DNA of 64,000 nucleotides from Sporopachydermia quercuum (lineage: Eukaryota; Ascomycota; Sporopachydermiomycetes; Sporopachydermiales; Sporopachydermiaceae), in the NCBI GenBank assembly GCA_001599295.1, contig BCGN01000007.1:384433-448432 (forward strand), given 5' to 3'. Every line of letters starts with the position of its first letter. The first letter of the stretch is position 1. Position numbers and translations under genes: made by a program. Below, in pieces: positions 1 to 9,983 of the stretch. A model generated the notes under the pieces. The model made no database searches, was not told the DNA's origin, and saw only the letters and a program-made list of their open reading frames with translations.

Positions 1-18
1 ATCCGCTCACTGACTACT

Positions 19-1146
19 CTAAAATGCAACACCAGCTTCTTGCATTTGCTGTTGTTGAACCATAACAGCCTCAGTGCTGCTTTGAATTTGACAACCAATT
101 CCAATTCGCGAGGTATGCTTGAATTGATCGATTTCTCCTGAAAACAAGACGGAGACAACAGGCAAAACTCTCTTCTCCAAAACAACAGCTACTTTTCCAT
201 CAGTATCCAATTGACCTCTGAACACACTATTGACGAATTCATACTTCGCACCAACAGTTGTTTTGCCGTCAACTTTAGGAGCATAGCCTACGATGCCATA
301 AGGGCTTTGAATAGGAACAACAGAAGCAGTGATGGTACTTTCTAAACCAACTTCTACCTTATCAGTGACTTTCCTCCAGAAAGCAGCCGAAATTCCACCA
401 GTTCCTGTTAATTGACCAGTAAGAATCCAATTTCCAGCGTTGTATCTTGCCAAATAACTGACCATAGCTTCTCTAGGGTACATTGGATTGATTGCTTGCA
501 TAGTAGCTTCTAAGCCAATGGCCAATTTACTGGTTAATGCTTGCAATAATGAACCAGACACAATTCCTGAGAAGCCTCCTTGCAACAGAGATGGATTGGC
601 AACTTTCAAGTTCACACTGAAGTCATTTCCTTGGTAATCTTGTTCCAATTGAACCATAGAAGGTTGTCCTTTCATTTGCTGGAATAGAATCTTGGTCACG
701 GAATTTTTATCCCAGGTGTAAATCAATCTACCAAACTTTGACCATTCATTGTCAGTGGAAGCAACAGCAACGAGTTTTTCTGATTGGAAAACGGGGGTGA
801 ATGAAAATGGTGGAGTAGTTTTACTGCCAGAAGTGAAGCTTTGGGTCACTTGGAACATTGGGTTCATGTTGATGATCTTCATGAAGTCAGCTTTGAGACC
901 TTCGAAGAAAATAGAGTTGACAAATACATCTTTTGTGACTTCTTTGTCTAGATCTTCTACTGTACCAGGGTTGATTAGGTTGAGAGAAGAGCGATGATTT
1001 GCTATAGAGCTGTACACTTCGTTGACGTAGGAAAACACTGGGTTTGATGACCAGAACGAAGATTGCGATTGTTTTTCAGGGAGAATGCTGGGGATTGTTG
1101 GATGGATAGGTGGTAGACCTAGCGGTGTTGTAGTTTGGGAGGCCAT
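19..1146 (-). CDS. TOM40: Tom40, mitochondrial outer-membrane import channel
   Basis: This is the beta-barrel pore of the TOM complex, through which nearly all nuclear-encoded mitochondrial preproteins cross the outer membrane. The 375-residue product is close to the usual fungal length of about 385. It has a Pro/Ser-rich N-terminal segment, a short helix region (around residues 40-60, SSIANHRSSLNLINPGTVED) and then alternating hydrophobic/polar beta strands ending in a Gln-rich tail, the porin-3 family layout. There is no cleavable presequence, as expected. The gene is intronless and starts at an ATG at 1146-1144. It is transcribed away from the aldo-keto reductase gene across a 1.66 kb gap. 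Identity rests on recognised family sequence and is firm. Confidence 0.95.
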   Translation of the reverse strand: MASQTTTPLGLPPIHPTIPSILPEKQSQSSFWSSNPVFSYVNEVYSSIANHRSSLNLINPGTVEDLDKEVTKDVFVNSIFFEGLKADFMKIINMNPMFQVTQSFTSGSKTTPPFSFTPVFQSEKLVAVASTDNEWSKFGRLIYTWDKNSVTKILFQQMKGQPSMVQLEQDYQGNDFSVNLKVANPSLLQGGFSGIVSGSLLQALTSKLAIGLEATMQAINPMYPREAMVSYLARYNAGNWILTGQLTGTGGISAAFWRKVTDKVEVGLESTITASVVPIQSPYGIVGYAPKVDGKTTVGAKYEFVNSVFRGQLDTDGKVAVVLEKRVLPVVSVLFSGEIDQFKHTSRIGIGCQIQSSTEAVMVQQQQMQEAGVAF

Positions 1147-2567
1147 AATGCTAGAGATTTGGTTAGTACAGTGGGCAGAAGGTGAAAGAGGAAGATGCGA
1201 CGGTATATTGGACGGAAATTTGGCTTAAGAGCAAGAACCACAGCAGCAAATAACAGTAAATGACAGTAAATGACAATCCAAGAAGATTCTAGAGCTATTT
1301 TTACAATAACAGCGAACAGGGAAACTGTTGGAAGCGACAGTCATCACATTCACAAGTTAAACTGTCCGAGGAAGAGCAGGCAATCCAATCAACAAGATAA
1401 ACAGCTTACAGCTATAAATCACCTTCGGCTATTTCAGTAAAGAATAATCACTTCCTTGGCTTGTTACAAGTATCGTTTCCAATTTCTCTTCATTTGTCCC
1501 ATTCTATTCAAAAGCTCTTGCTTATTCCTCTTGTACTATATTGAAGCTATCAGTCATCAGCTATCAGTCATAAGCAATAATTTTAATTGATTTAAGCCTG
1601 CGCAGCAGCTAAAAAGCAGACAGGTATTTACACAAACCTCCTATGTCATGCTGACTGCTATTTTCCTTATTGTCATTAATTTCCCGTTCTGATAGGTCCT
1701 TGGCTTTGAGGGTAGTGTGATCGATCATCTATCAACAATAGCAACATGTCCTTCAGTATACACATTCTTGTTGCTGGAGTGTCCTTTGAATGATTTCCAA
1801 CTCTGAATAAAACATCAACATCACCTTTCCGCCTCAATTACCTCATTTTCCAATAGAAACTGTAAATACATACTTAAACTTCAATCAATTCAATGCTTCT
1901 TCAGCTATTTGTTACTGGACGTTTGATCAAGCACAGTAGCAATCAATGGCAAATCTATCAACAAAATGTCGAGAAAAAAAGGGTTTTCCGTTAAACGATT
2001 AATGAGAAAGTATCTTGCACTGTAATATGCTTATTTTCTACAGCTGAGGATAGTTGATAGTAGTGTTATAAGCTGTTGTTAACCTGCTAATAGGTGATGA
2101 TAGGGGAATGAAATGTGTACATACAGGCAAAAGAGAAAATGGTTTTGGAGGTGGGAATAATTTTTCACTTTTTGAATAATGATGATAATTACGTGCTGGT
2201 GTAATACTGGGAACCAAGTCAAGTGCAAGAAATAGCGGAGATGATAACAACAGGGAGTGTTGAATGTTACGGAGAATATAGAGAGGGAGTGGCGGAGATA
2301 TACGAAGGCTATAAGAGGAATCTGATAGAACTATTTGTAGGAAGATTAAAACTGTAGTAAAAATTAGGGTGTATAGTATTAGGAATTGTAATGTCAAATT
2401 ATTCAGTTTATATTGATGTCATTTGATGGATGGGTAAAGCGTTAGGTGACAAATAAAACGGAGATCATAATTGACCAATAACTCATAAGATAAAGGAGGA
2501 GATTCTGAAGATGACTAGTACCAAGAGAAAGAAACCTGTATAACCTGTTTTGAGACAGAATATATAT

Positions 2568-2573
2568 CACGTG
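2568..2573. promoter_or_regulatory. CACGTG E-box upstream of aldo-keto reductase
   Basis: TCACGTGA lies 236 bases before the reductase ATG. CACGTG is the core bound by Cbf1/Pho4-type bHLH factors in yeasts. Function here is inferred from motif and position only. Confidence 0.35.
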
Positions 2574-2642
2574 ACTTATATATTACGCTATATTGGATAT
2601 TCATTCTTATTTGTATAAAAATGGGAATTATATACTTAATTC

Positions 2643-2650
2643 TATATAAA
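2643..2650 (+). promoter_or_regulatory. TATA box of the aldo-keto reductase gene
   Basis: TATATAAA sits 166 bases upstream of the ATG at 2809. The other likely regulated metabolic genes in the window have a similar box at similar spacing. Confidence 0.5.
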
Positions 2651-2808
2651 AGACCCTCCAACCCTCTAAATTGGACTTTCTCTCGACTATTTACTGTAAC
2701 TATTTTTTCTAGATGTTAATGAGACTTTGTTAGTTAACATTTATTAGCGCTGTTGGTTATAGTAAGTCAATATACACCAGTTTTTGTTGTCAGCTTCCAA
2801 TTCTGAGA

Positions 2809-3663
2809 ATGGTTAAAAAAAGTATTGTTTTATCTGATGGAGGAGTTATCCCATCACTTGGGATGGGTGTTTACAAGACACCTAAAGGTGTAGCTAAGGA
2901 TATTGTTTATGGAGCATTGAAGATAGGTTATCGTCATTTTGATTGTGCTCAATTCTATGGTAATGAACAGGAAAGTGGTCAGGGAATTCTTAAATGGTTG
3001 AAGGATACCCCAGGGGCAAAGAGAGGGGATGTCTTTTATACAACAAAAGTGTTCGATACAGATCATGGATACGAAAAGGCTAGAAAGGCAATTGCCAAAA
3101 GTTTCGAAAGAGTCAAAGATTTGGGATATATTGATCTGTTGTTAATCCACTCTCCTCAATCCAATAGAGAGCTGAGATTACAAACATGGAAGGCAATGGA
3201 AGAAGCGGTGAAACAAGGAATTGTCAAGCATATTGGTGTGTCAAATTACGGAATCAATCATATTCAAGAATTGTTAGAGTGGGAAGAGTTAACAATCAGG
3301 CCAGTAATCAATCAAATTGAATTATCTCCTTGGTTAATGAGAACAGACCTCGTTGACTACATGAAGGGAAAGAACATTGTTGCAGAAGCATACAGCCCTT
3401 TAACAAGAGGTAAGCGACTAAACGACAAGACTGTATTGAAACTAAGTGAGAAGTACAATAAAAGTCCTGCCCAAATCCTCATAAGGTGGAGTTTACAAGC
3501 TGGTTTTATTCCTTTACCCAAGACCGCAAACGAAGACCGTGCTAAAGCTAATTTTGACGTTTGGGATTTCAACATCGAAGAAGACGATGTAAATGAACTA
3601 CAGGATCCGACAGCTTATGATCCTGTTACCTGGGATCCTATTAAGTATGAAGATAAAGCTTGA
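2809..3663 (+). CDS. Aldo-keto reductase, YJR096W-like
   Basis: An NADPH-dependent oxidoreductase of the AKR superfamily, reducing aldehydes and ketones (xylose, arabinose and similar carbonyls for the S. cerevisiae relative YJR096W). The 284-residue length matches YJR096W (282). The catalytic tetrad is visible as D45, Y50 (HFDCAQFYGNE), K80 (YTTK) and H114 (LLIHSP). The block VSNYG near residue 146 and the late block LPKT (cofactor side) are present. The C-terminus is short, as in this subgroup rather than the Gre3 xylose reductases. The gene is intronless. A TATA box and an E-box lie upstream, suggesting regulated or stress-induced expression. The true substrate cannot be read from sequence. 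Confidence 0.88.
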   Translation: MVKKSIVLSDGGVIPSLGMGVYKTPKGVAKDIVYGALKIGYRHFDCAQFYGNEQESGQGILKWLKDTPGAKRGDVFYTTKVFDTDHGYEKARKAIAKSFERVKDLGYIDLLLIHSPQSNRELRLQTWKAMEEAVKQGIVKHIGVSNYGINHIQELLEWEELTIRPVINQIELSPWLMRTDLVDYMKGKNIVAEAYSPLTRGKRLNDKTVLKLSEKYNKSPAQILIRWSLQAGFIPLPKTANEDRAKANFDVWDFNIEEDDVNELQDPTAYDPVTWDPIKYEDKA

Positions 3664-4802
3664 ATTATTACCTTTAAGCTCTACGTTTAGTTCCTCTTAT
3701 GATCTCTACGATGCACATCATTTTTCGGTAGTATGTGGAATATAGTTAGTGCTGAGAATATGTTGTTTTTTGGTGAACCTACCACTACTCTTTCTTTACA
3801 ATAGAGTAAAGCATGACTATGACTCATTTCTCAAAGTGAATTGTCTAGTTATTCAGCATTGATTTTACTCCTAGAATACAAATAAGCTGTTTATGACAGT
3901 GGGGTGATCAATATACGTGTCTAGCATTCACTGTATTTTATTCTGTTTGTTGCTAGGTATCTCGACATTACTACAGGTCCTTTCATATCATTTTATAACA
4001 CAGTCAGGAGGATATTGTTTATGGGCTCTTCGGTGTTGTGCTTGATAAATATATCGTGTGTTTACAGCGAATAACACAATTGTCACTTTTCGGTTGGCTT
4101 GGTGGATCAGTATGTGGATATATATCCATTCTCAATTATTATACAATTTCTCGTTAATTCTTTGATTACATTAAGAAAATCAATGAAAAGATATTGAAAG
4201 CAGCACTTTGAACTGTAACGTACTACTTAAGCTTTTTGGCCTTTTTTAACGTCTCATGTGGCGGTTGAACTGATGTTATTTCTTCTGGTGAGAGCTTAAG
4301 TATTTCTTATACTGATTCTCCAGCCTGTTGAAAAAACACTAGCAAGACCTTTACGCATCATTCAAATGCGATTCTAATGTTCATAATGATTGGTCTTTGA
4401 TAGCATGTTTAGTATACAGTAATTCATGATGTTTCAGCTATACCCAGTTCATAGTTTAGCATGGTAGTGATTTGTGAGAAGAGCTACTCTTTGCTTTATG
4501 ATGCAAGAAAACGGTGAATGAAGTTCCAAATGATGTATACCTTTATCATGAATGGTCGCTCAGAGTAAAGCGTGTAATGCCTGTTTAGTCTTGCAATAAA
4601 TGACCTCTCAGTTTACCAATAAACTAAAGAAGATTTAAGTATTTCTTAGAGGCTAATCCATCAACACTAGGAGCTTTGTCATCAAATGAGGTAAGAATAA
4701 CCAGCTTAGAGTATAGAATTTAAGCCATTCACTCATATTCATAACCAGCCAAGCAAAGCGCATGCTTCTGAATGCTCTCTTAGAGAGTAACACTAGGCGT
4801 AA
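3664..4802. other. Intergenic region between convergent aldo-keto reductase and MED9
   Basis: About 1.1 kb holding the two 3' flanks. Several short minus-strand frames (around 4228-4300 and 4630-4760) look somewhat protein-like but have no consistent start, splice signals or recognisable family, so none is called. Confidence 0.5.
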
Positions 4803-5556
4803 TTATACAGCCACATCTTCAGTCTCCGGTTCACTCTTGTTGATTTCATTTCCCACTTTAATAACATCAACATCAGCATTAGCGTCAGTATCAACGTCAA
4901 TATCAATATCAGTCATTTCGTTCTCCCCCTTGGATTCACTGTGCTCCGACTGAGATTCGTCCAGTTTTGATAGTACTTTAGTTTTTAATAGATTTAGTAG
5001 ATCACTAAAAGATGAACAGAGAAAGTTCTCGTTAGTATTTTATCTCAATGCAACTCCTCCTGCACTGTTTTTTCTATTCTATTCATCAGCTTTTATGATA
5101 TCAACAGAAGTATTATAGTAACCACCTATCACATCTGCTCTAACTACCATCTTTATTTCTCTTCCTTCAAAAACATCCATAACTTCCAACATACATTTTC
5201 TTATTTATTTTAGTTTCTAATACAGCAGCTTTCTCTCTTCTTTCCTCTATGCTTTCATTCAGTCCTTCTATACCTAATACCATTCGTTTTAGATTGTTAA
5301 GTTCTACTCTAATTGCGCCCGTCTGTAAACATAATTGAGATGAAGATGGTTAGAAGAATTCATCAAAAGCGCGGTTAAAAAAGCTCAATTAATGACAGCG
5401 AATCTGTTCGCGAATATACTGTAATCATACCTCATTGTCGACATTTTTGGGGCTTATTTTGTTGTTATTAATCTGTTCTAATATATACACCACTTTCGGT
5501 AGAAGCTCTATTTCGCATAGTCTCTGTATGGCCGCTTCATTGTCTGAAAAACTCAT
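4803..5556 (-). CDS. MED9: Mediator subunit 9 (Med9/Cse2), three exons
   Basis: Likely Med9 (Cse2), a small coiled-coil subunit of the Mediator middle module that links activators to RNA polymerase II. Exons on the minus strand are 5556-5431, 5322-5195 and 5004-4803, giving 151 residues in a continuous frame. Introns are 108 and 190 bases, with donors GTATGA and GTATGT and acceptors ACAG and TTAG; branch-like TCTAAC and TACTAAC lie about 26 bases before the acceptors. Family features seen are LLPKVVYILEQI near residue 18, then NETGAIRVELNNLK and a helix of IEGLNESIEERREKAAVLE type, as in the PF07544 pattern. The tail is very acidic (alternating Asp/Val/Asn) and ends ...ETEDVAV. Only its last exon shows as antisense signal in plain ORF calls. 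Exon joins are inferred from frame and signals. Confidence 0.72.
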
Positions 5557-6262
5557 TTTGAAAAGGGAGTTTCAAACCTAAATGCAAAGAACAGAGATGA
5601 TCTACTGAAGGTCATTTTTTTCTGCACAATTGGAGTTTCGGTGGTACTATTAATGATAGACAATAAACAGACAAAAGAAGTATTTAGTTTGCAGATAGAA
5701 GAAATGATGAAAAGAGAAGGTAGTTAAATAGCGGAGATCATAATACAACGTGACATGTATCACGTGCATTGGCCGACTGTATATTGGCGGAACTTAAATT
5801 TTGAGCTTGAAAGTAAACTAACCAAAAATAAGGAAGTTAAGCCTAGACTGAAGAAGGCAAATTGTAATCAAAAATTTGTTTGTAATAGATAAGTAAGAAT
5901 AGCTAACACGAATAACAATCCTTTCAAAATGACAATTCTTCCGAATATGAAAAATTATGATCTTCTAACGACTACGGGACATAAGGAAAATACAATCGTG
6001 ACATCGTGACATACTATTCGCGAGATGTGCACGTGATTTTGGCTTCTTGTCTTAGTCGCTGGTTCTTTTTCAAAGTCGCTAATATCTGAAGAATAAACTA
6101 TCAAGAGAGGCAATCAGCTATTAAATACTTCTATGAAATCAATGATCTCATTTTTGCTAAGCGTACATGAAAGTTCAGATTACTGCTACATACAGTACAT
6201 ACATGCATACACTCACTTCATCTTCTAACCATTCTACAGTATAATCAAAGACACCGGCTCGA
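5557..6262. other. MED9 promoter and ERG2 3' flank
   Basis: About 700 bases with no gene. It contains E-boxes CACGTG at 5761-5766 and 6030-6035 and the motif GCGGAGAT near 5730, a sequence that recurs in other intergenic stretches of the window. Confidence 0.5.
5761..5766. promoter_or_regulatory. CACGTG E-box upstream of MED9
   Basis: The motif lies 205 bases before the MED9 start codon; a second CACGTG is at 6030-6035. These are possible Cbf1-type binding sites, supported by motif and position only. Confidence 0.3.
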
Positions 6263-7076
6263 TCAAAACTTACCCTTGAGCAAGTTTAGAATCATGTCCT
6301 TACCTGTCAATTCAACAGTTCGATAGAATGTATAAACGTCCCAGGTAGAAAAAACGAAATCCAGGAACCCAAATGGTAACATTGCAGGAATCCATCCTTG
6401 GGCCAATTCTAAAGCCCAGCAGGTTTCTGGCATTCTATATTGTTTGGAATTGAATGCTTCTAAATGATGTTGATCGCCTGGTTTATACACTTCGGGTTCA
6501 AAAGCACCAGGGAAGAAAGCTTGTTGTTCTCCGACTAAAATAGTGAAATAGTCATCAGCGAAATGGACTCCTGAGTGTCCTTCTGTTCCAACAGCAGTTC
6601 CAAAGAAGATCAAGTATTCAGTAATGGAGGCATGCAAAATAAACATAGATCCCTAATTTATTGTTAGTTTCAATTCGAGTAACATCGAACTATTCAAATC
6701 ATTTATTCAGTAAACTTACCATAGCACCTCCTGCGTTATTGAACACCCAGTCTTCGAGGTTCAAATCGTTGATATAAGCACCATACTCCTTCTTAAGACG
6801 AGTTGTAATATCAAGTAGCAACTCTGTTGTATTGCCGCTGCTGTTTGATTCAATAGCACTCTAATACGCATGTTAGTTTATTACTTCTTGCAGTAAACCA
6901 TATCATAGACTGCTATTACTATTTTCTCCTGATTCCAACACACCACATACCAGACAAATGGATTGTAAAACTTTTGGATCAAAAATATAAAACTGGTTTA
7001 GAACAGTTTTGAACAGCACCAATGCAACATAGAAAATAATACCGCCAACTAACGAATATTTCAGCAATTTACTCAT
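6263..7076 (-). CDS. ERG2: C-8 sterol isomerase Erg2, three exons
   Basis: Converts fecosterol to episterol (delta-8 to delta-7 double-bond shift) in ergosterol synthesis at the ER membrane. Exons on the minus strand are 7076-6951, 6860-6720 and 6652-6263, giving 218 residues (S. cerevisiae Erg2 has 222). The N-terminal exon encodes one membrane helix followed by [12 protein letters not shown]. The junction of exons 2 and 3 restores the conserved [16 protein letters not shown] block. The last exon has [20 protein letters not shown] and [17 protein letters not shown], hallmarks of the Erg2/sigma-1 receptor family. Introns are 90 bases (GTATGT..TTAG) and 67 bases (GTAAGT..TTAG), each with ACTAAC 10-11 bases before the acceptor. 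S. cerevisiae ERG2 has no intron. The gene is divergent from CSN4. Confidence 0.95.
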
Positions 7077-8107
7077 CTTGTCGTATGCTATTCAATTCTC
7101 TTAATAGTAGACTATAATAAAATTAATAGTTATTCAATTCAATTGATGATTAGTTCGGTACTCCTGTCTTTTCCTCGCACAGACATTCAATTCCCTTTGA
7201 TCTGCTGATAGCTCGAATTTTATCCTTCTCCTCTTTCCAAGCAGCAGTTTGTCCTATACATATTATATATTTATATCCCATCTATCAAAGACACTCTGCA
7301 GTTCCATTTCCATGTTTATTCTCAGAATAGTGGATAATATTAGGTTTTTCTTTCAGTGGTTCGTTTATTTCGCGTGTTTTTCAGTTTCCATTCATGTGTG
7401 TTAGGATAGCATTACTGTATTTGGACGATCAATAAAGTTGTGCCCAGCATTGAATTGAACGAGGGAACGAGACGGAGGTGCCAACTATTTATTGTCTCCG
7501 GAAGCAAGAAGAATAGTTTCCGATATTCGTTAAGCTCGTATGTCATCAAATCATAAACGAGTTGGTGCATTTCAGTTTGCATATGGAAGAGTGTTGACCA
7601 CGGTAGCGAAAGGATCAGACTAGATAGAAGCTGGTTCGGTGATCGGAAAGCAAATCAAGAAATATTACGTAGAGATTGTGCTTTACTGGATATTTTTATG
7701 CTCGGCGCACTTCAGGTAGTTTGAAGCCATCATTCATATTGGAATTTGAAACAATCAGTTGTAACTGATTGATTGTCTACTTTTTGTTATCTGAGGGCAA
7801 AGACATCTACAAACGGTCTATGAATTTTTGGATTGCAACTCAAGATTTGGGTTTGCAGTAATTTTCAGTAGGATTCCCATGTCTCCTTTTTCTTGCTAAT
7901 CATTTGCCTCAAAATTGTTCAGAGAGGCTGTAGACTAAGACTAAGATTGTTTCACTTCTTATTGTCTCTTATCTTATCACTACCTATTTCAAGCAATTAC
8001 GTTTCAAGCTATAACCTAACGTCTAAATCTCATTAGGTATCAACACACTACAACAGTCTTACTATCCCTCCACAATTTTTACTTTTCAGCAGCTTTTACT
8101 ACTCATA
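7077..8107. other. Divergent promoter region of ERG2 and CSN4
   Basis: One kilobase without coding signal. Two sequences resembling the Upc2/Ecm22 sterol regulatory core lie close together, CTCGTATG at 7535-7542 and CTCGTTTATG (minus strand) at 7552-7561. The stretch just before CSN4 is pyrimidine-rich, typical of yeast leaders. Confidence 0.5.
7535..7561. promoter_or_regulatory. Possible paired sterol regulatory elements of ERG2
   Basis: CTCGTAT on the plus strand and CTCGTTTA on the minus strand, 17 bases apart and about 460-485 bases upstream of the ERG2 ATG, resemble the Upc2 core TCGTATA/TCGTTTA known from ergosterol genes. The first differs from consensus at its last base. This is inference from motif and neighbour. 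Confidence 0.3.
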
Positions 8108-9397
8108 ATGGACTTAGCAAAGCAAATAGAGCTAATAATTAGCTCAACTGAGTTGACACAACCCCAGAAAATCGAATCCTACGAGAAATTATTGAACGGG
8201 CTTGATTTGAGTCAGCCAGAATCATGGGAAAAGATTTTAGAAGAACTATGCACATATTTTCTAAAACTACCGACATCTTCTATGGTTTTCCGCACTTGGT
8301 TTGCTAAATTCGTTGACTATTTGGCTGAGAGTACTGCTAACACCATCGCCAGCCATATACCTCATACTAATCAGATTTTATCCATACAGCTATCCATAGG
8401 AGAAAAACTGCTGAGCTCTAAAAGCATATCATCAACAATATCGACGTTCGAAACGCAGGAGACACAACTGAGAGAGCTTATTGGTTCGATCTATGAAATT
8501 AGAAATGAGTTCAGACTAGCCGCTGATACTCTTAAGGACATTTCTTTTGATTCTATCAACAACCATGACCATAAGCTTTCTCTTTACGCGAAAATAGTTC
8601 AATTGTATCTTCAGGAAATTGACAGCAAATCAAACAATTATTCTGCACTAATAGCTACTGCTAACCAGTTTGCTAACAGGGCTAATTCTATTGTCCATAA
8701 GACCAACAATGAAGATCTCAAACTGAGATTGAAAGTATCTCAAGCAAAAATACTCAATTACAACACAAGATATTTGGAAGCGGCCATGCTTTTTTATCAG
8801 TTATCATATAATTCGAATGTAAGTGAGGAAGATCATTTACAATGTTTGAATAAAGCTATTACTTGCACTATTCTGTCTCAAGCTGGGAATTTGAAAAACA
8901 AGTTACTATCAACACTTCATAAAGATGAACGATGCTCAGTGTATTTTCCCTTAGAATACAAGCTCATTGAAAAGTTTTACACTAACGGAATTATCAAGAA
9001 AACAGATGTCGCGGAGTTCTCTCAAAGGTTCAATTCCCGTGAGATATCTGTTAAAACTAGTGATGGTATCCCAGTACTGGATCATGCAATCATTGAGCAT
9101 AATATACTTTCCTGCAGTCTTATTTATGATAACGTGTCAATCGATTATCTGGCTTATATGTTAGGGTTGACAACTGCCCAGGTTGAAGTTTATGCTGGAA
9201 GAATGATACTTGAAGCAAGACTCAATGGTAGAATAGACCAAGAGAAGAGAATCATTGAGTTTGATGGTGTTTTGAGTGGGCATGGATCAGATATGGAATA
9301 TTTAAACCAATGGCATGATCAGATTGATAGATTTTGTCTGAAGCTTGATCAATTAGGAGAAGAGTTAAGAATTATGCAGGGGCAGAGTGTCATATGA
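8108..9397 (+). CDS. CSN4: COP9 signalosome subunit 4 (CSN4)
   Basis: A PCI-domain scaffold subunit of the COP9 signalosome, which removes Nedd8/Rub1 from cullins and so controls cullin-RING ubiquitin ligases. The 429-residue length matches metazoan and plant CSN4 (about 400). N-terminal helical repeats cover about residues 1-230; the PCI domain follows. Diagnostic blocks are LNKAITCTILSQAGN, the KDERC pentapeptide (around residue 270), LDHAIIEHNILS and the winged-helix segment ARLNGRIDQ near residue 380. The C-terminal helix that joins the CSN helical bundle is present. The gene is intronless with ATG at 8108. S. cerevisiae and the CUG-Ser clade lack a canonical CSN4, so its presence marks a lineage that kept a more complete complex. 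Confidence 0.9.
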   Translation: MDLAKQIELIISSTELTQPQKIESYEKLLNGLDLSQPESWEKILEELCTYFLKLPTSSMVFRTWFAKFVDYLAESTANTIASHIPHTNQILSIQLSIGEKLLSSKSISSTISTFETQETQLRELIGSIYEIRNEFRLAADTLKDISFDSINNHDHKLSLYAKIVQLYLQEIDSKSNNYSALIATANQFANRANSIVHKTNNEDLKLRLKVSQAKILNYNTRYLEAAMLFYQLSYNSNVSEEDHLQCLNKAITCTILSQAGNLKNKLLSTLHKDERCSVYFPLEYKLIEKFYTNGIIKKTDVAEFSQRFNSREISVKTSDGIPVLDHAIIEHNILSCSLIYDNVSIDYLAYMLGLTTAQVEVYAGRMILEARLNGRIDQEKRIIEFDGVLSGHGSDMEYLNQWHDQIDRFCLKLDQLGEELRIMQGQSVI

Positions 9398-9983
9398 GAA
9401 AGTTTGATGTTGGGATAGTGGGGTATGATTCCATGTACCAAGGATATGAATTAATTGCTATTCAAATGGTATCAAATACTTGAGAGAACACCCCGAAGAA
9501 GTAGAAGTTGTCAATAGAATCTAATCAAATAAGAATGCGTTAATATTGATCAGGCATAAACGGAGACTGACATTACAAGCACAGTAGAAAGATCAATTAC
9601 AATGAGTTCTTGTTCATGATATGAGCTTTCAACGATTTAGCATAATAGAAGAAGAACCAAATAAATTTTGATCAAAACTGTTTGATCTGACACTCTTCTA
9701 GTTTCTNTCAAACTGTTCTTATTATGTTCGTAGTTAATATTGATAACGATATTCGCTCATGTTGCGCGTGTTCATTACGAATAGAAGACATTATATACTC
9801 ATGAACCATACGTTTGTAGTTAGTTATATAATGAGCCTGAAATAAACCAATCGAAAATAAATAACCCTAGTGAACTGAGATATAATTTGCATAATAGAAA
9901 ATGCACCAGAGAGAACCTAAAAAATAAACTATAACCATAGAGCAAGAAATAATGTTTCATAACAATGACCAGTACTTCTCGAT
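9398..9983. other. Convergent 3' flanks of CSN4 and the Dif1-like gene
   Basis: No gene is seen in this AT-rich stretch, which includes one undetermined base near 9707. Confidence 0.6.

Larger units (their letters stand above)
1147..2808. other. Intergenic region between divergent TOM40 and aldo-keto reductase genes
   Basis: No gene is supported here. It contains an 11-base direct repeat (CTATCAGTCAT, twice near 1548-1571), a CACGTG E-box at 2568-2573, and a TATA box at 2643-2650 serving the aldo-keto reductase. A 119-codon open frame on the minus strand (2038-2397) begins with TTG, not ATG, and looks accidental. Confidence 0.6.

Noticed and set aside
2038-2397. 119-codon minus-strand frame, hydrophobic
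   Set aside because: Begins with TTG, has no ATG near its start, and matches no family; it lies in a promoter region.
4630-4765. Short minus-strand frames that look protein-like just after MED9
   Set aside because: Two different frames look equally plausible, which is expected by chance in AT-rich DNA; no splice signals join them to MED9 or to each other.
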